The notes below the pieces were generated by a model. The model saw only the letters and a list, made by a program, of their open reading frames with translations. It had not been told where the DNA came from and made no database searches. Positions 17,363 through 26,340 of a stretch of DNA of 64,000 nucleotides are shown here, piece after piece. How positions within the stretch are numbered: the stretch's first letter is position 1; each line of letters starts with the position of its first letter. The stretch comes from JBAZZQ01 sp041658725 (GTDB lineage Bacteria; Planctomycetota; Phycisphaerae; JAAYCJ01), in the NCBI GenBank assembly GCA_041658725.1, contig JBAZZQ010000008.1, positions 21,786 to 85,785 on the forward strand, in the 5' to 3' direction. Both the position numbers and the translations under genes were made by a program.

Positions 17363-18613
17363 ATGAACGAAAAACTTATTCGAGTGGGTGTGCTGGGGGT
17401 TGGACGCGGCCGGGGTTTTGCGCTCGGCGCCGGTCCGCATCTTGGTATGCAACTGGTTGCCCTGTGTGATACCTGGGAAGAAAAACTTCGCCAGGTCGGT
17501 AAGGAATTAAACGTTACAACCTACACCGATTATCAAAAATTCCTGGCCCACGACATGGACGCGGTGATCCTCGCGAATTTTTTTCACGAGCACGCCCCAT
17601 TCGCAATCCAGGCACTTGCCGCCGGAAAGCACGTCATGAGCGAAACCGCCGCATGCTTTACACTAGGGGAGGGAGTGGCACTCATAGAGGCTGTGGAAAA
17701 GTCGGGCAAAACCTACATGTTCGCCGAGAATTATCCGTACATGGTATTCAATCAGGAAATGCGCCGTATCTACCACACCGGAAAGCTTGGTGAGGTTCAA
17801 TACGCCGAGGGTGAATACATTCACCCCATGTCCGCAGAGTTTTACAACTCTATCTCCTGTGGTTACAATCACTGGCGAAACTGGCTTCCCCTTATTTATT
17901 ACAGCACCCATGCCCTGGCGCCGGTGATGTATGTAACCGACACCTGGCCGACGAAAGTCAACGGATTCATTGTTCCATACGACCCCGAGGATAAAGAACA
18001 TTTTCAAAAAACCGTCCGGCGAAGCGACCTGGCCTGGGCTATCATGCTCCACATGGACAACCAATCGCTGGTCCGACTCACCGGCCTGTCGCAACGGGGG
18101 CATGGGAATTGGTACCGCTTCCACTGCCAAAAGGGCTTGATGGAAAATCTGCGATATGGCAATCCTGACATGGTCCGCATCCATCGCGAGTCCTATGACC
18201 GGAAAAAAGGCGAGCCGGAGGAAATGATTTGTCTTCCCGAATTTCCCGAGTACCACGACCGTGCGACGCAAAGCGGCCACGGCGGCGGGGATTTTTTCAT
18301 GAACCTGCATTTCGCCCAGTCCATTCGCACCGGGAAACCCCCATATTTCGATGTCTACCGCGGGGTGGCCATGTCCATTATCGGGTCGCTAGCCTACCGG
18401 TCCGCTCTGAACAACTCCAATACCGTCGAGGTTCCCGATTTTCGAAAACCTGCCCAACGGGTCAAATACAAAAACGATCATTGGAACCCCGACCCGAAGC
18501 GTTACAAAAAAGGTTACCCCAAATCCAGTATTCTCGGCGACATCAAACCCCCGGCCAGCGGGTTCGCCTTCGCCCATAAATGCTGGAAGAAAGCCGGATA
18601 CCACGGCGAATAG
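17363..18613 (+). CDS. Gfo/Idh/MocA-family oxidoreductase (second in operon)
   Basis: A 416-aa protein with the Rossmann start VGVLGVGRGRGFALG and the second-strand acidic residue in LVALCDTWEEK. At the position of the usual EKP motif it has MSETAAC, so the normal catalytic/cofactor lysine is not present there; this variant is seen in some subfamilies and may change the chemistry. The C-terminal domain includes HGGGDFFM and an unusual tail rich in Lys, Pro and Tyr. It is only about 20% like the first oxidoreductase of the operon by eye. Spacing of 16 bp to the aldolase and AAGGA before the ATG support cotranscription. Confidence 0.82.
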   Translation: MNEKLIRVGVLGVGRGRGFALGAGPHLGMQLVALCDTWEEKLRQVGKELNVTTYTDYQKFLAHDMDAVILANFFHEHAPFAIQALAAGKHVMSETAACFTLGEGVALIEAVEKSGKTYMFAENYPYMVFNQEMRRIYHTGKLGEVQYAEGEYIHPMSAEFYNSISCGYNHWRNWLPLIYYSTHALAPVMYVTDTWPTKVNGFIVPYDPEDKEHFQKTVRRSDLAWAIMLHMDNQSLVRLTGLSQRGHGNWYRFHCQKGLMENLRYGNPDMVRIHRESYDRKKGEPEEMICLPEFPEYHDRATQSGHGGGDFFMNLHFAQSIRTGKPPYFDVYRGVAMSIIGSLAYRSALNNSNTVEVPDFRKPAQRVKYKNDHWNPDPKRYKKGYPKSSILGDIKPPASGFAFAHKCWKKAGYHGE

Positions 18614-18626
18614 GGAGGAAACTTCC

Positions 18627-19712
18627 ATGCCGCTATTGTACAAGGATGACTGGGACGAAACCAAAGACCGATACCGCGCCTGGTGGAACGGCGAGTATAT
18701 CGGTCGCTGCGGATTGTTCGTTACCGCGCCGCGAGAGGGAATCCCCAACACCCCCCCGCCGACACCGCCCGAAGACCCGGAAGAACGCTGGACGGACCTG
18801 GACTACATGTGTAAAGCCCAGGACTATGAATTTCGAAGGACGTATTATGGAGCCGAAGCGTTTCCCAATTATTATCCCGGTTATCCTGGCCATACGGCCA
18901 TTCCGGCTTTTTTAGGATGCAAGACGACCCTGGACCATGAAACCGGATGGTGGGAGCCTTTTTTGAGCGGCCCAGAATGGAGAATTAAAGACATCGTTCT
19001 GAACAAAGAATCGCGATGGTGGAAGTTTGCCATCGAGCAATTAGACCGAATGACAAACGATGCCCTGGGAAAAGCTATTCCCAGTACCGGCGCGTTCGGA
19101 GGATCAGGTGATACTCTGGCAGCCATTCGTGGCACAGACCGACTCCTCATCGACGTGATGGAACGGTCTGATCTTGTTCGCCAAACCGAAGAGTACCTGA
19201 TGGACATGTGGTTTGAGGTTTATGATACATTTTACGACATTGTCAAAGAATCGACCGACGGCGGATCACAAGGATGGTTTCCATTATGGGCCCCCGGAAA
19301 GTTCTATGGCGCGCAGAATGATTTTTCATACATGATCTCACCGGCCATGTTCCGCGACCTCTTTTTGGCCGTGATTCGCCGGCAAACTGAATTTTTGGAT
19401 TATACGATCTACCACGTCGACGGGATCGGCGCCTTCGCCCACGTGCCCGCCTTGTGCGAACTTCCCAAACTCCAAGCCATTCAAATTTTACCCGGTGACG
19501 GGAAACCCAGCCCGCTGCATTATCCCCAAGTGCTTAAAATCGTACAGCAGGCTGGAAAAAATCTTTGGATCATGATCGAACCAAACGAAGTGGAACAGGC
19601 CCTCGCCCTGTTGTCAGCCAAAGGGTTGTTTATCCATACAACATGCAAAACGGAATCGCAAGCCCGGCAATTAATCGAAAATGTCAAAAAATGGTCCCGG
19701 AGACGAATATGA
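18627..19712 (+). CDS. uroporphyrinogen-decarboxylase-like (UroD/MtaA superfamily) protein A
   Basis: A 361-aa TIM-barrel protein of the UroD superfamily, which includes HemE and the corrinoid methyltransferases MtaA/MtbA/CmuA. It begins YKDDWDETKDRYRAWWNGE, typical of UroD-like proteins in sugar clusters rather than of HemE. At the position of the Zn-binding HxCG motif of MtaA-type enzymes it has His263-Val-Asp-Gly, lacking the cysteine. GGAGG precedes the ATG, and the gene overlaps the next UroD-like gene by ATGA, so the two are translationally coupled, possibly as a heteromer. Activity unknown; haem synthesis is unlikely from the context. Confidence 0.78.
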   Translation: MPLLYKDDWDETKDRYRAWWNGEYIGRCGLFVTAPREGIPNTPPPTPPEDPEERWTDLDYMCKAQDYEFRRTYYGAEAFPNYYPGYPGHTAIPAFLGCKTTLDHETGWWEPFLSGPEWRIKDIVLNKESRWWKFAIEQLDRMTNDALGKAIPSTGAFGGSGDTLAAIRGTDRLLIDVMERSDLVRQTEEYLMDMWFEVYDTFYDIVKESTDGGSQGWFPLWAPGKFYGAQNDFSYMISPAMFRDLFLAVIRRQTEFLDYTIYHVDGIGAFAHVPALCELPKLQAIQILPGDGKPSPLHYPQVLKIVQQAGKNLWIMIEPNEVEQALALLSAKGLFIHTTCKTESQARQLIENVKKWSRRRI

Positions 19713-20839
19713 ATTTAGGCAAGTCCGCAAAATTGGCATGGCAAACGATTCGCCAGGAACCGACGAAGGGAATTCCCTCCTGGATGATTCTTGTGATGGA
19801 ACATTCAATCATCGAGCGTTTTGCAGGCGTAGAACCGGGGGCCTATTGCAACGACCCGGAACCTGTTTACATCAAATTCCAGCAGTCCGTTGGAACCTGT
19901 ATGTTGGATCAGTACATTCCAACCAATCCCCTGACTATAGGCAACCACGGTTATGAAAACACCGAAAAAGGCGCCACAACCGGGGCGGATAAAATTGTCC
20001 TCGACGGTCTGTTGATCGATTCCCCGGAAGCCGTCATCGAACATATAGAGACTTTTATTTTCCCGGAAATCTCAAAACAAATCTCCGCATATGACGAAAC
20101 CCGTCATGTTCAGCAACTTTTACAGGAAGAAACTGACATTCAGAAAAAGCTTGGCCCAGGTATTTTAAAAGTACCTTATAACGCCAGTATTCCTTTCCTT
20201 CTTTATGGAACGTATGGGTATTCCGAATTCTTTATGGCCTATGCGTTGTACCCGGAAGTGATGGAAAAGTATTTTTCATTATCCGCGGACCTGGGCCTTA
20301 TTAAAAATCGGGGGCTCGCCCGTGCCTTTCAGGAGGGAAATCTTCCTCCTCTGCTGCGGGTCGATAGTGATATGGCCGACTCGCGGGGCACTTTGGTTGA
20401 TATCAAATCCCTGGATAAAATCTGGTTCCCTCACTTTGCTCGCAGTCTGGAGCCTTTACTCCAAGCCGGCATTAAGATGATCTGGCACTGTGACGGAAAC
20501 CTTATGCAGATGGTCCCTCGATTGCTGGATGCCGGGCTGTGTGGGTTCCAGGGTTTCCAATACGAAGACGGAATGGATTATGAAAAAATCTGTAAAATGA
20601 AAGCCCGGAATGGAAACGACCTTATCATTATTGCCGGGGTTTCTGTAACTCGGACGCTCCCCAAAGGAAAACCGGACGATGTTAAACGTGAATTGAAATG
20701 GCTGGTTGAAAAGGGTCCTAAAACCGGATTATTCCTCGGTGGGTCCAGTTCGATTACTCCGGGAGTGAGCTATGAGAATATTAAAACCCTGGTCGATGGC
20801 CTGCTTCATTACCAGGAACATGGCAGGGCCGGCCTATGA
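19709..20839 (+). CDS. UroD/MtaA-superfamily protein B
   Basis: The start at 19709 (ATGA overlap with the upstream stop) gives 376 aa; an in-frame extension to 19565 lies inside the upstream gene and is not believed. UroD-superfamily features include IPSWMILVMEHSIIERFAG, VDSDMADSRGTLVDIK and the C-terminal GLFLGGSSSITPGVSYENI, resembling the end of MtaA-type methyltransferases. The metal-motif position reads His260-Cys-Asp-Gly. It is followed, again with an ATGA overlap, by an amidohydrolase. Three genes coupled in this way suggest one functional unit. A methyl transfer role is plausible but no corrinoid protein gene is nearby. Confidence 0.8.
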   Translation: MNLGKSAKLAWQTIRQEPTKGIPSWMILVMEHSIIERFAGVEPGAYCNDPEPVYIKFQQSVGTCMLDQYIPTNPLTIGNHGYENTEKGATTGADKIVLDGLLIDSPEAVIEHIETFIFPEISKQISAYDETRHVQQLLQEETDIQKKLGPGILKVPYNASIPFLLYGTYGYSEFFMAYALYPEVMEKYFSLSADLGLIKNRGLARAFQEGNLPPLLRVDSDMADSRGTLVDIKSLDKIWFPHFARSLEPLLQAGIKMIWHCDGNLMQMVPRLLDAGLCGFQGFQYEDGMDYEKICKMKARNGNDLIIIAGVSVTRTLPKGKPDDVKRELKWLVEKGPKTGLFLGGSSSITPGVSYENIKTLVDGLLHYQEHGRAGL

Positions 20840-21888
20840 AACCGGTGATCCAAATCACTCCTTACGACCGGGCATTTTACGATGAATTCATTCGGGATTT
20901 TCTGCCTCCCGCCGTGATCGATATCCATACTCACGTCTGGCTGGAGCAATTCCGTTCCACAGACCCCAACCCGCGTCCACTGGTAACATGGCCCGCACGG
21001 GTCGCTTCGGAAAATTCCATCGAACATTTGCGGGAAACTTACGAATTGATGTTTCCCGGCAAAATTGTTACCCCGCTTGTTTTTGCCAATGTCCTATCCC
21101 GGAAAGACTGTCTGGAGGCAGGAAATGACTATATCGCCGAGTGCATGAAAACATGGAATCTGCCCGGTTTGATCTGGTCCACTCCCGACTGGAACGGGCA
21201 GGAACTGGAAACGAAGATTCGTGCCGGTAACTTTCGTGGGGCAAAATCCTATCTCGCCCTGGCCCCAGCCCATATCCCCGATTCGGAAATCACCATCTAT
21301 GATTTCTTCCCCCCTCCGCAATTGGAAGTGTTAAATCATCATGGATGGATCATGATGCTGCATATCCCCCGTCCGGGACGTTTGCGCGATCCGGTGAACT
21401 TGCGGCAGATGATCGAAATTGAGAAAAAATATCCAAACATCAAACTGATTATCGCCCACGTCGGGCGCGCCTATTGTCCCGAGGATATCGGAAACGCCTT
21501 CGAGACGCTGGCTGACACTCGATCCCTGATGTTCGACATATCCGCCAATACTAATCGTATCGTCTTTGAAAAACTTATTTCCGAGGTGGGTTCTGAGCGT
21601 ATTTTATTTGGAAGCGATCTACCCATCGCCCGAATGCGGATGCGGCGTATCTGCGAAAACGGCAGATATGTCAATCTGGTTCCTCGTGGATTGTACGGCG
21701 ACGTTTCGGCCGATCCTAACATGCGTGAAGTGGAAGTTGACGACGCGGAGCAGATGACATTCTTTCTGTATGAAGAAATCAAGGCCTTTCGTCTTGCCGC
21801 CGAGAAGGCCGGACTTAACAAAAACGACATAGAAGATATCTTTTGCCATAATGCCCGTAGACTTATTCAGGACACGATGGAAACCTGA
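20836..21888 (+). CDS. amidohydrolase-2 family metal-dependent hydrolase
   Basis: A 350-aa TIM-barrel hydrolase. Family signatures are DIHTHVW near residue 33 (metal ligands), HGWIMMLHIPRPGRLRDP-like central His (LHIPRPGR), IIAHVGRAYCPED and ILFGSDLPI with the late catalytic Asp. The amidohydrolase-2 group includes decarboxylases and lactonases such as L-fucono-1,5-lactonase and related sugar-lactone hydrolases, so a lactonase step would fit the dehydrogenases in this operon (inference). The ATG overlaps the preceding UroD-like stop (ATGA). It is the last gene of the run; a dispersed repeat follows. Confidence 0.85.
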   Translation: MKPVIQITPYDRAFYDEFIRDFLPPAVIDIHTHVWLEQFRSTDPNPRPLVTWPARVASENSIEHLRETYELMFPGKIVTPLVFANVLSRKDCLEAGNDYIAECMKTWNLPGLIWSTPDWNGQELETKIRAGNFRGAKSYLALAPAHIPDSEITIYDFFPPPQLEVLNHHGWIMMLHIPRPGRLRDPVNLRQMIEIEKKYPNIKLIIAHVGRAYCPEDIGNAFETLADTRSLMFDISANTNRIVFEKLISEVGSERILFGSDLPIARMRMRRICENGRYVNLVPRGLYGDVSADPNMREVEVDDAEQMTFFLYEEIKAFRLAAEKAGLNKNDIEDIFCHNARRLIQDTMET

Positions 21889-21891
21889 TGA

Positions 21892-21957
21892 TGTCATCCT
21901 GAGCGTCTTCACGAAGGAATGAGATTGCTTCGTCGCTACGCTCCTCGCAATGACAGT
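21892..21957. repeat. dispersed intergenic repeat
   Basis: A stretch containing GCTTCGTCGCTACGCTCC and CGCAATGACA, a type of sequence commonly scattered in intergenic regions of several bacterial phyla. No gene and no clear terminator is seen. Confidence 0.45.
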
Positions 21958-21992
21958 GCCTGAACGGGTACAACATTTTTTATTTATTGCCC

Positions 21993-22040
21993 TTGACTGC
22001 GCCGGGAATGTTCTTTATACTAAACAGTATGTAGTTTAAT
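21993..22040 (+). promoter_or_regulatory. promoter plus palindrome of the XRE-cupin regulator unit
   Basis: TTGACT (21993-21998), 17-bp spacer, TATACT (22016-22021). Overlapping the -10 is an inverted repeat, ACTAAAC (22019-22025) against GTTTAAT (22034-22040), 6 of 7 pairs, and a nested ATAC/GTAT. This is a likely self-repression site of the regulator encoded 33 bases downstream. Confidence 0.6.
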
Positions 22041-22072
22041 AAGAACACTCGATTTTGTGGAAAAAGGGACGT

Positions 22073-22627
22073 ATGAAACCGGAAGAATTCGGAATCCATC
22101 TGGAGCGGATGCGGAGCACGATGGGCTTGGGATTGCGCGAATTGGGGCGCAAGGCCGGCATGTCGCCGGGTGCGCTTTCGGCGATTGAAAAGGGTCAAAG
22201 CAGCCCCACGCTGGCCACGTTGCATAAAATCCTTCGCGCCTTGGGGACCGATTTCGCGGGATTTTTCGCAACCTCTGCCCAAAATGGCGCTGATCCGGTA
22301 TTCGAGGCCAAAACCCACCGGATGGCCCAGGACGCGTATCGTCAATATGTCTTTCTGTTTCCCAAACGCGAGGATATGCGATTTGAGATGGTATTGGAAA
22401 CGATTTTGCCGACGGAAAAAAAACCGGAATGGGAGACGCATGATTGTGATCTCGGAGGATATATCATTTCTGGTGGGCCGGTCAAAGTGGAAATCGAGGG
22501 GGTGGGCAAATGGACGCTTAAAAAAGGGGATTCCTTTTACATCAAGTCGGGTCATAAACACCGGGCAACGAATATGGGAAATAACCCTTTAAAAATGGTT
22601 ACGACTTTTGATCCACCACGTTATTAA
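22073..22627 (+). CDS. XRE-family regulator with C-terminal cupin sensor domain
   Basis: A 184-aa protein (ATG at 22073 with AAAAAGGGA upstream): helix-turn-helix of the XRE type at about 5-60 (LGLRELGRKAGMSPGALSAIEKGQ, whose recognition helix is SPGALSAIEKG), then a cupin at about 100-180 (GGYIISGGPVKVEIEG, LKKGDSFYIKSGHKHRATN). The cupin probably binds a small ligand, as in PuuR- or MppR-type regulators. It has its own promoter and palindrome and heads the DegT-isomerase-methyltransferase run on the same strand, which it likely controls. Confidence 0.92.
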   Translation: MKPEEFGIHLERMRSTMGLGLRELGRKAGMSPGALSAIEKGQSSPTLATLHKILRALGTDFAGFFATSAQNGADPVFEAKTHRMAQDAYRQYVFLFPKREDMRFEMVLETILPTEKKPEWETHDCDLGGYIISGGPVKVEIEGVGKWTLKKGDSFYIKSGHKHRATNMGNNPLKMVTTFDPPRY

Positions 22628-22642
22628 TTTTGGAGAAAATGA

Positions 22643-23965
22643 ATGAACAAAGAGTGTTTGGCGATGGACGGCGGCAGTAAGGCAGTGGGAAATCTGGGGC
22701 CTTACCCCAGCAAGATCGGTCAGGACGAGTTGCTGGAACTTTTGAGCCTGTGGGAATTTTCCCCGCAAAACGCGGGAAAGATTCGGGATATTATCGAAGG
22801 CGAAAAGAACCTGCGGGGTCCGCACCTGTTTCGCTATTACAACCCCAAACCGAGCAAGGTGGCCGAGGCGGAAGTCGCGATGGCCAAGCTTATCGGAACC
22901 AAGTGTTGTCTGGCCGTCAATTCCTGCACTTCGGCTTTGGTGGCCGCTTACCGGGCGTTGGGGATCGGGGCGGGTGATGAGGTGATCGTACCGGCCTATA
23001 CGTTTTTTGCCACGGCAGCGACGGTCATCGCTTCCAACGCCATTCCCGTGATCGTCGATGTTGACGACACGTTGACATTGGATCCCAAAGCGATCGAAAA
23101 GGCCATCACCCGCCGCACCAAAGCCATCGTCCCTGTTCACATGCGCGGAGCGCCGGCCCAGATGGACGCGATTTTGGATATTGCCAAACGCAAGGGTATT
23201 GCGGTTATCGAGGATGTGGCGCAGGCTTGCGGCGGGAGCTTTAACGGCAAGCGTCTGGGCAGCCTCGGGACGATGGGGTGTTTCAGCTTTGATTACTACA
23301 AAATAATCGTCAGCGGTGAGGGCGGATTTATCACGACCAACGACGAGTGGCTATATACGCGAGCCCAAAGCTGGCACGACACAGCCGCTTGTTGGCGACC
23401 GGACCGGTTTGCCAACGAGCAGAGGAAAGGCGAACTCTTTTGCGGAGAAAACTACCGCATGAGCGAATTGGAAGGCGCGGTGGCGGTAGCCCAAATCCGA
23501 AAAACGGACCAGACGCTCCTGGGATATCGTCAAGCCTGTCAGTGGATCAAAACGGGAATCGATAAATTTCCCGGCCTGTCGTTCCGCCGACTCACCGACG
23601 AAAAGGGTGACGCGGGCATTTGCCTGGTCCTCTACCTGCCCGATGCGGACAAGACGAAACGGGCCATGGAGGCCATGAAGGCCGAGGGCGTACCGGCGGG
23701 AGGAATCTACGATTCCAAAGTCCGCGACTGGCACGTATTCTGTTACTGGGAACATATTCTGGATAAAAAGACGGTGGCCGGCGACGGTCTGCCCTGGAGC
23801 GCGATACCGGCAGAGGAGCTTCCGAAGTATTCACGCGACATGTGCCCCAAGACGCTGGATTTGCTTGCACGGTCGATCCATATCGAAATCAATCAGAGCT
23901 ATACCCAAAAAGATTGCCAGGCAATCTCCGAAGGTATCAATAAAGTATTGAGGAGCGTGCTATGA
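22643..23965 (+). CDS. DegT/DnrJ/EryC1/StrS-family aminotransferase
   Basis: A 440-aa PLP enzyme of the sugar aminotransferase family. Visible are VNSCTSALVAAYRALGIGAGDEVIVPAYTFFATA (here in part: PAYTFFATA), VIEDVAQACGGSFNGKRLGSLG and FDYYKIIVSGEGG, in which the Lys is the Schiff-base residue; HD in QSWHDTA follows. Typical members aminate keto-sugars for surface glycans, but here it sits with isomerase and methyltransferase genes under an XRE-cupin regulator, so a catabolic role is possible. TGGAGAA precedes the ATG; the end overlaps the next gene by ATGA. Confidence 0.9.
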   Translation: MNKECLAMDGGSKAVGNLGPYPSKIGQDELLELLSLWEFSPQNAGKIRDIIEGEKNLRGPHLFRYYNPKPSKVAEAEVAMAKLIGTKCCLAVNSCTSALVAAYRALGIGAGDEVIVPAYTFFATAATVIASNAIPVIVDVDDTLTLDPKAIEKAITRRTKAIVPVHMRGAPAQMDAILDIAKRKGIAVIEDVAQACGGSFNGKRLGSLGTMGCFSFDYYKIIVSGEGGFITTNDEWLYTRAQSWHDTAACWRPDRFANEQRKGELFCGENYRMSELEGAVAVAQIRKTDQTLLGYRQACQWIKTGIDKFPGLSFRRLTDEKGDAGICLVLYLPDADKTKRAMEAMKAEGVPAGGIYDSKVRDWHVFCYWEHILDKKTVAGDGLPWSAIPAEELPKYSRDMCPKTLDLLARSIHIEINQSYTQKDCQAISEGINKVLRSVL

Positions 23966-24753
23966 AACTGGGACTGTGTCTGGAAATGGTCTTTACCAAA
24001 CTACCATTTGAAAAACGGATAGAGAAGGCGGCGAAACTGGGCTTTAAATTCATTGAGATGTGGTTTACCGATATGACGTATAAGGGAACTGCCGATGAGT
24101 TGGCAAGGATCGCCAAAAAAAATAAGGTGACGATCACCAATACCGTTATCGGCTCTCCCGATGGTTCTATTGGAGGTGGGCTGACTAACCCGAAGAATCG
24201 AAAACTGTGGCTTGAACGAACCCGATCTACTCTGGATTATACCCGGCGGGCGAATATCCCTGCTACGATCGTCTGCACGGGAAACACGGTCGAGGGACTT
24301 AGCGAAAAGAAGATGTTCCAATCGGTGGTTGATGGTCTGAAGGCGACGGCGGACCTGGCCGAAAAGGCGGGGATCACTCTCCTTCTTGAACCCCTGAACA
24401 CGAAATATGATCACGCCGGCTACTGGTGCGATGGGAGTGACAAGGGAGCAGAAATCTGCCGGGCCGTCGGTTCGAAGCAATTGAAAATGCTCTTCGACTG
24501 CTACCACATGCAGATCATGGAGGGCGACCTGGTCAATCATATCAAGAAGCACATCAGCGTGATCGGGCATTTCCATTCCGCTGGTGTACCCGGACGCCAC
24601 GAACTCTTTACCGGCGAAACAAATTATCCGCTGCTGCTCAAAGAGATTGAAAAGGCCGGATATAAGGGCGTCTTCGCGATGGAATACGCACCCTCTATGC
24701 CGGATGAAAAATCCCTGAAGCTGACGCTGGAGTATTTGAAAAGGAGCAAGTAA
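23962..24753 (+). CDS. hydroxypyruvate isomerase-like sugar isomerase/epimerase
   Basis: A 263-aa AP-endonuclease-2/xylose-isomerase-type TIM barrel. It resembles hydroxypyruvate isomerase (Hyi) strongly in the metal-site segments: LLEPLNTKYDHAGYW (Glu ligand), MLFDCYHMQIMEGDLVNHIKK (Asp, His), HFHSAGVPGRHELFTGETNYP and the late FAMEYAPS (Glu). Hyi interconverts hydroxypyruvate and tartronate semialdehyde, but relatives act on various keto acids and ketoses. Starts in an ATGA overlap with the DegT gene and abuts the next gene directly, so the three are cotranslated. Confidence 0.85.
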   Translation: MKLGLCLEMVFTKLPFEKRIEKAAKLGFKFIEMWFTDMTYKGTADELARIAKKNKVTITNTVIGSPDGSIGGGLTNPKNRKLWLERTRSTLDYTRRANIPATIVCTGNTVEGLSEKKMFQSVVDGLKATADLAEKAGITLLLEPLNTKYDHAGYWCDGSDKGAEICRAVGSKQLKMLFDCYHMQIMEGDLVNHIKKHISVIGHFHSAGVPGRHELFTGETNYPLLLKEIEKAGYKGVFAMEYAPSMPDEKSLKLTLEYLKRSK

Positions 24754-26169
24754 ATGAAACTGGAAACCATAAAAATTCTTTCGGACCAGGAGATCAAACA
24801 GATTCACGAGGCGTCGATGGACATCCTTGTCAACTGTGGAGTCGAGATCGGCAGCCCGAAAATGCTTTCATTTCTGAAAGACAAGGGGCTGAAAATCGAA
24901 GAGGATTCTGTCCATTTTACCCGCGAATGCATCCAGGATGCGTTAAGTAAAATCCCTCCGACGTTCGATGTCTTTGATCGGGAGGGACGATATGTCTTTA
25001 CGCTGGGAGATGGTGTGCCGAAAATCGCGGCTGGACATAACGCCGTCTTTTGGGTCGATAGCGAGACAGGCCGGACACGGCCATCAAAAGTGTCCGACAT
25101 AGAACAGTTTGCCCGAATCTGTCAGGATTTGGAATATATCCACATGATTGGAATTCCCGTAATGCCCCAGGATGTGCCTATTCCCCAAGCCTCCTTGCTG
25201 TACGGTGTAAAGGCCGTCATGGAAAACAGCGCCAAACCAATCTACTTTTCGACAGATAACCTGAAAATCAACCACTCGATCATTGAGATGCTCCAGACTG
25301 TCTTTCCTGGGGATTTACGGCATCAGGTGTATGGAATTAGTCAGCTTTCTCCGACCAGTCCCCTGATGTGGGAAGGAGGAGTGCTTGACGCCATCATGGA
25401 TACTGTGGGCACGGGCGTACCGTTGGCGATTTTACCGGAACCCAATGCCGGCGTCTCGGCTCCTTTTACCCTCGCGGGACTCCTGACGATGAACAACGCC
25501 GAGTGCCTGTCGGGACTGGTAATGGTTCAGTTGCTTGAACCGGGCGCCAAAGTCATGTACGCCAATTCCTGGACGACGACGGATATGCGAACTGGGGCGG
25601 CTCTGGTGGGTTCCACCGAAACCACCATCTGTCGAATAGCGGCGGCTCAATTGGCCAGATTTTACAAAACACCCTCGCACACCACCGCCCCAAATTCCGA
25701 CAATCATGCCCACGATGAGCAAAATGCCTGGGAAAAAACCTTCAGTATGTTCTGCTCGGTGGCGGCGGGACACGATCTGGTCGTCAACTGCGGAATGTTT
25801 GCCGCCGGCTTGACCTGCAGCCATGAGCAATTGATCATGGATGAGGAAATCTCCGCCATGTCGAAGCGCATTGCGGAAGGAGTGCTTGTAAATCAGGAAA
25901 CCATTGCCTGTAATCTGATCAAACAGATGGGCCACCAGCCGGAGTATTTAACGAGCGAGCATACCATGCGGTGGCTCCATTCCAAAGAATATCTATCGCC
26001 GCGGGTCTCGGTCCGTGGACCGCGAGCCACCTGGATGACGGCGGGAGGTAAGGATACTTACCAAATGGCGCGAGAGGCGGCCAATAAATATAAACATTTT
26101 TCAGGTTCCCCGTTATCTTCCGCAAGAGCGGTAAAAATCAAACAGATCATAGAACAATTCGGGCGATAA
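24754..26169 (+). CDS. MttB-superfamily methyltransferase without pyrrolysine
   Basis: A 471-aa protein of the trimethylamine methyltransferase (MttB) superfamily, starting immediately after the preceding stop. Family landmarks: an N-terminal helical region with EASMDILVNCGVEIGS, central APFTLAGLLTMNNAE, GAKVMYANSWTTTDMRTGA, and the C-terminal SVRGPRATWMTAGGKDT. The full length is read without any in-frame amber codon, so it belongs to the non-pyrrolysine group typified by the glycine betaine:corrinoid methyltransferase MtgB. Such enzymes move a methyl group from a quaternary amine to a corrinoid protein; no such protein or reactivase is visible here. The substrate could be a methylated amine or amino acid (inference). 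Confidence 0.88.
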   Translation: MKLETIKILSDQEIKQIHEASMDILVNCGVEIGSPKMLSFLKDKGLKIEEDSVHFTRECIQDALSKIPPTFDVFDREGRYVFTLGDGVPKIAAGHNAVFWVDSETGRTRPSKVSDIEQFARICQDLEYIHMIGIPVMPQDVPIPQASLLYGVKAVMENSAKPIYFSTDNLKINHSIIEMLQTVFPGDLRHQVYGISQLSPTSPLMWEGGVLDAIMDTVGTGVPLAILPEPNAGVSAPFTLAGLLTMNNAECLSGLVMVQLLEPGAKVMYANSWTTTDMRTGAALVGSTETTICRIAAAQLARFYKTPSHTTAPNSDNHAHDEQNAWEKTFSMFCSVAAGHDLVVNCGMFAAGLTCSHEQLIMDEEISAMSKRIAEGVLVNQETIACNLIKQMGHQPEYLTSEHTMRWLHSKEYLSPRVSVRGPRATWMTAGGKDTYQMAREAANKYKHFSGSPLSSARAVKIKQIIEQFGR

Positions 26170-26340
26170 ATGGAAAACCTCCAGATATGACCGATTCTTT
26201 AAGAGGCACGACCGTAAGGGAGTGTTCTTACCTCCGCCCGAAAACCTTGGCACACACAGGTTACGTCATAGTCACTAAAATCGTTTTCTTTTCCCGACCA
26301 AAAGGTTAAAATCATGTTGTTTTTAAGATAAGGATTTTAA

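Noticed and set aside
24754..26169. possible pyrrolysine-containing MttB
   Set aside because: No in-frame amber codon interrupts the gene, so it is of the non-pyrrolysine type.
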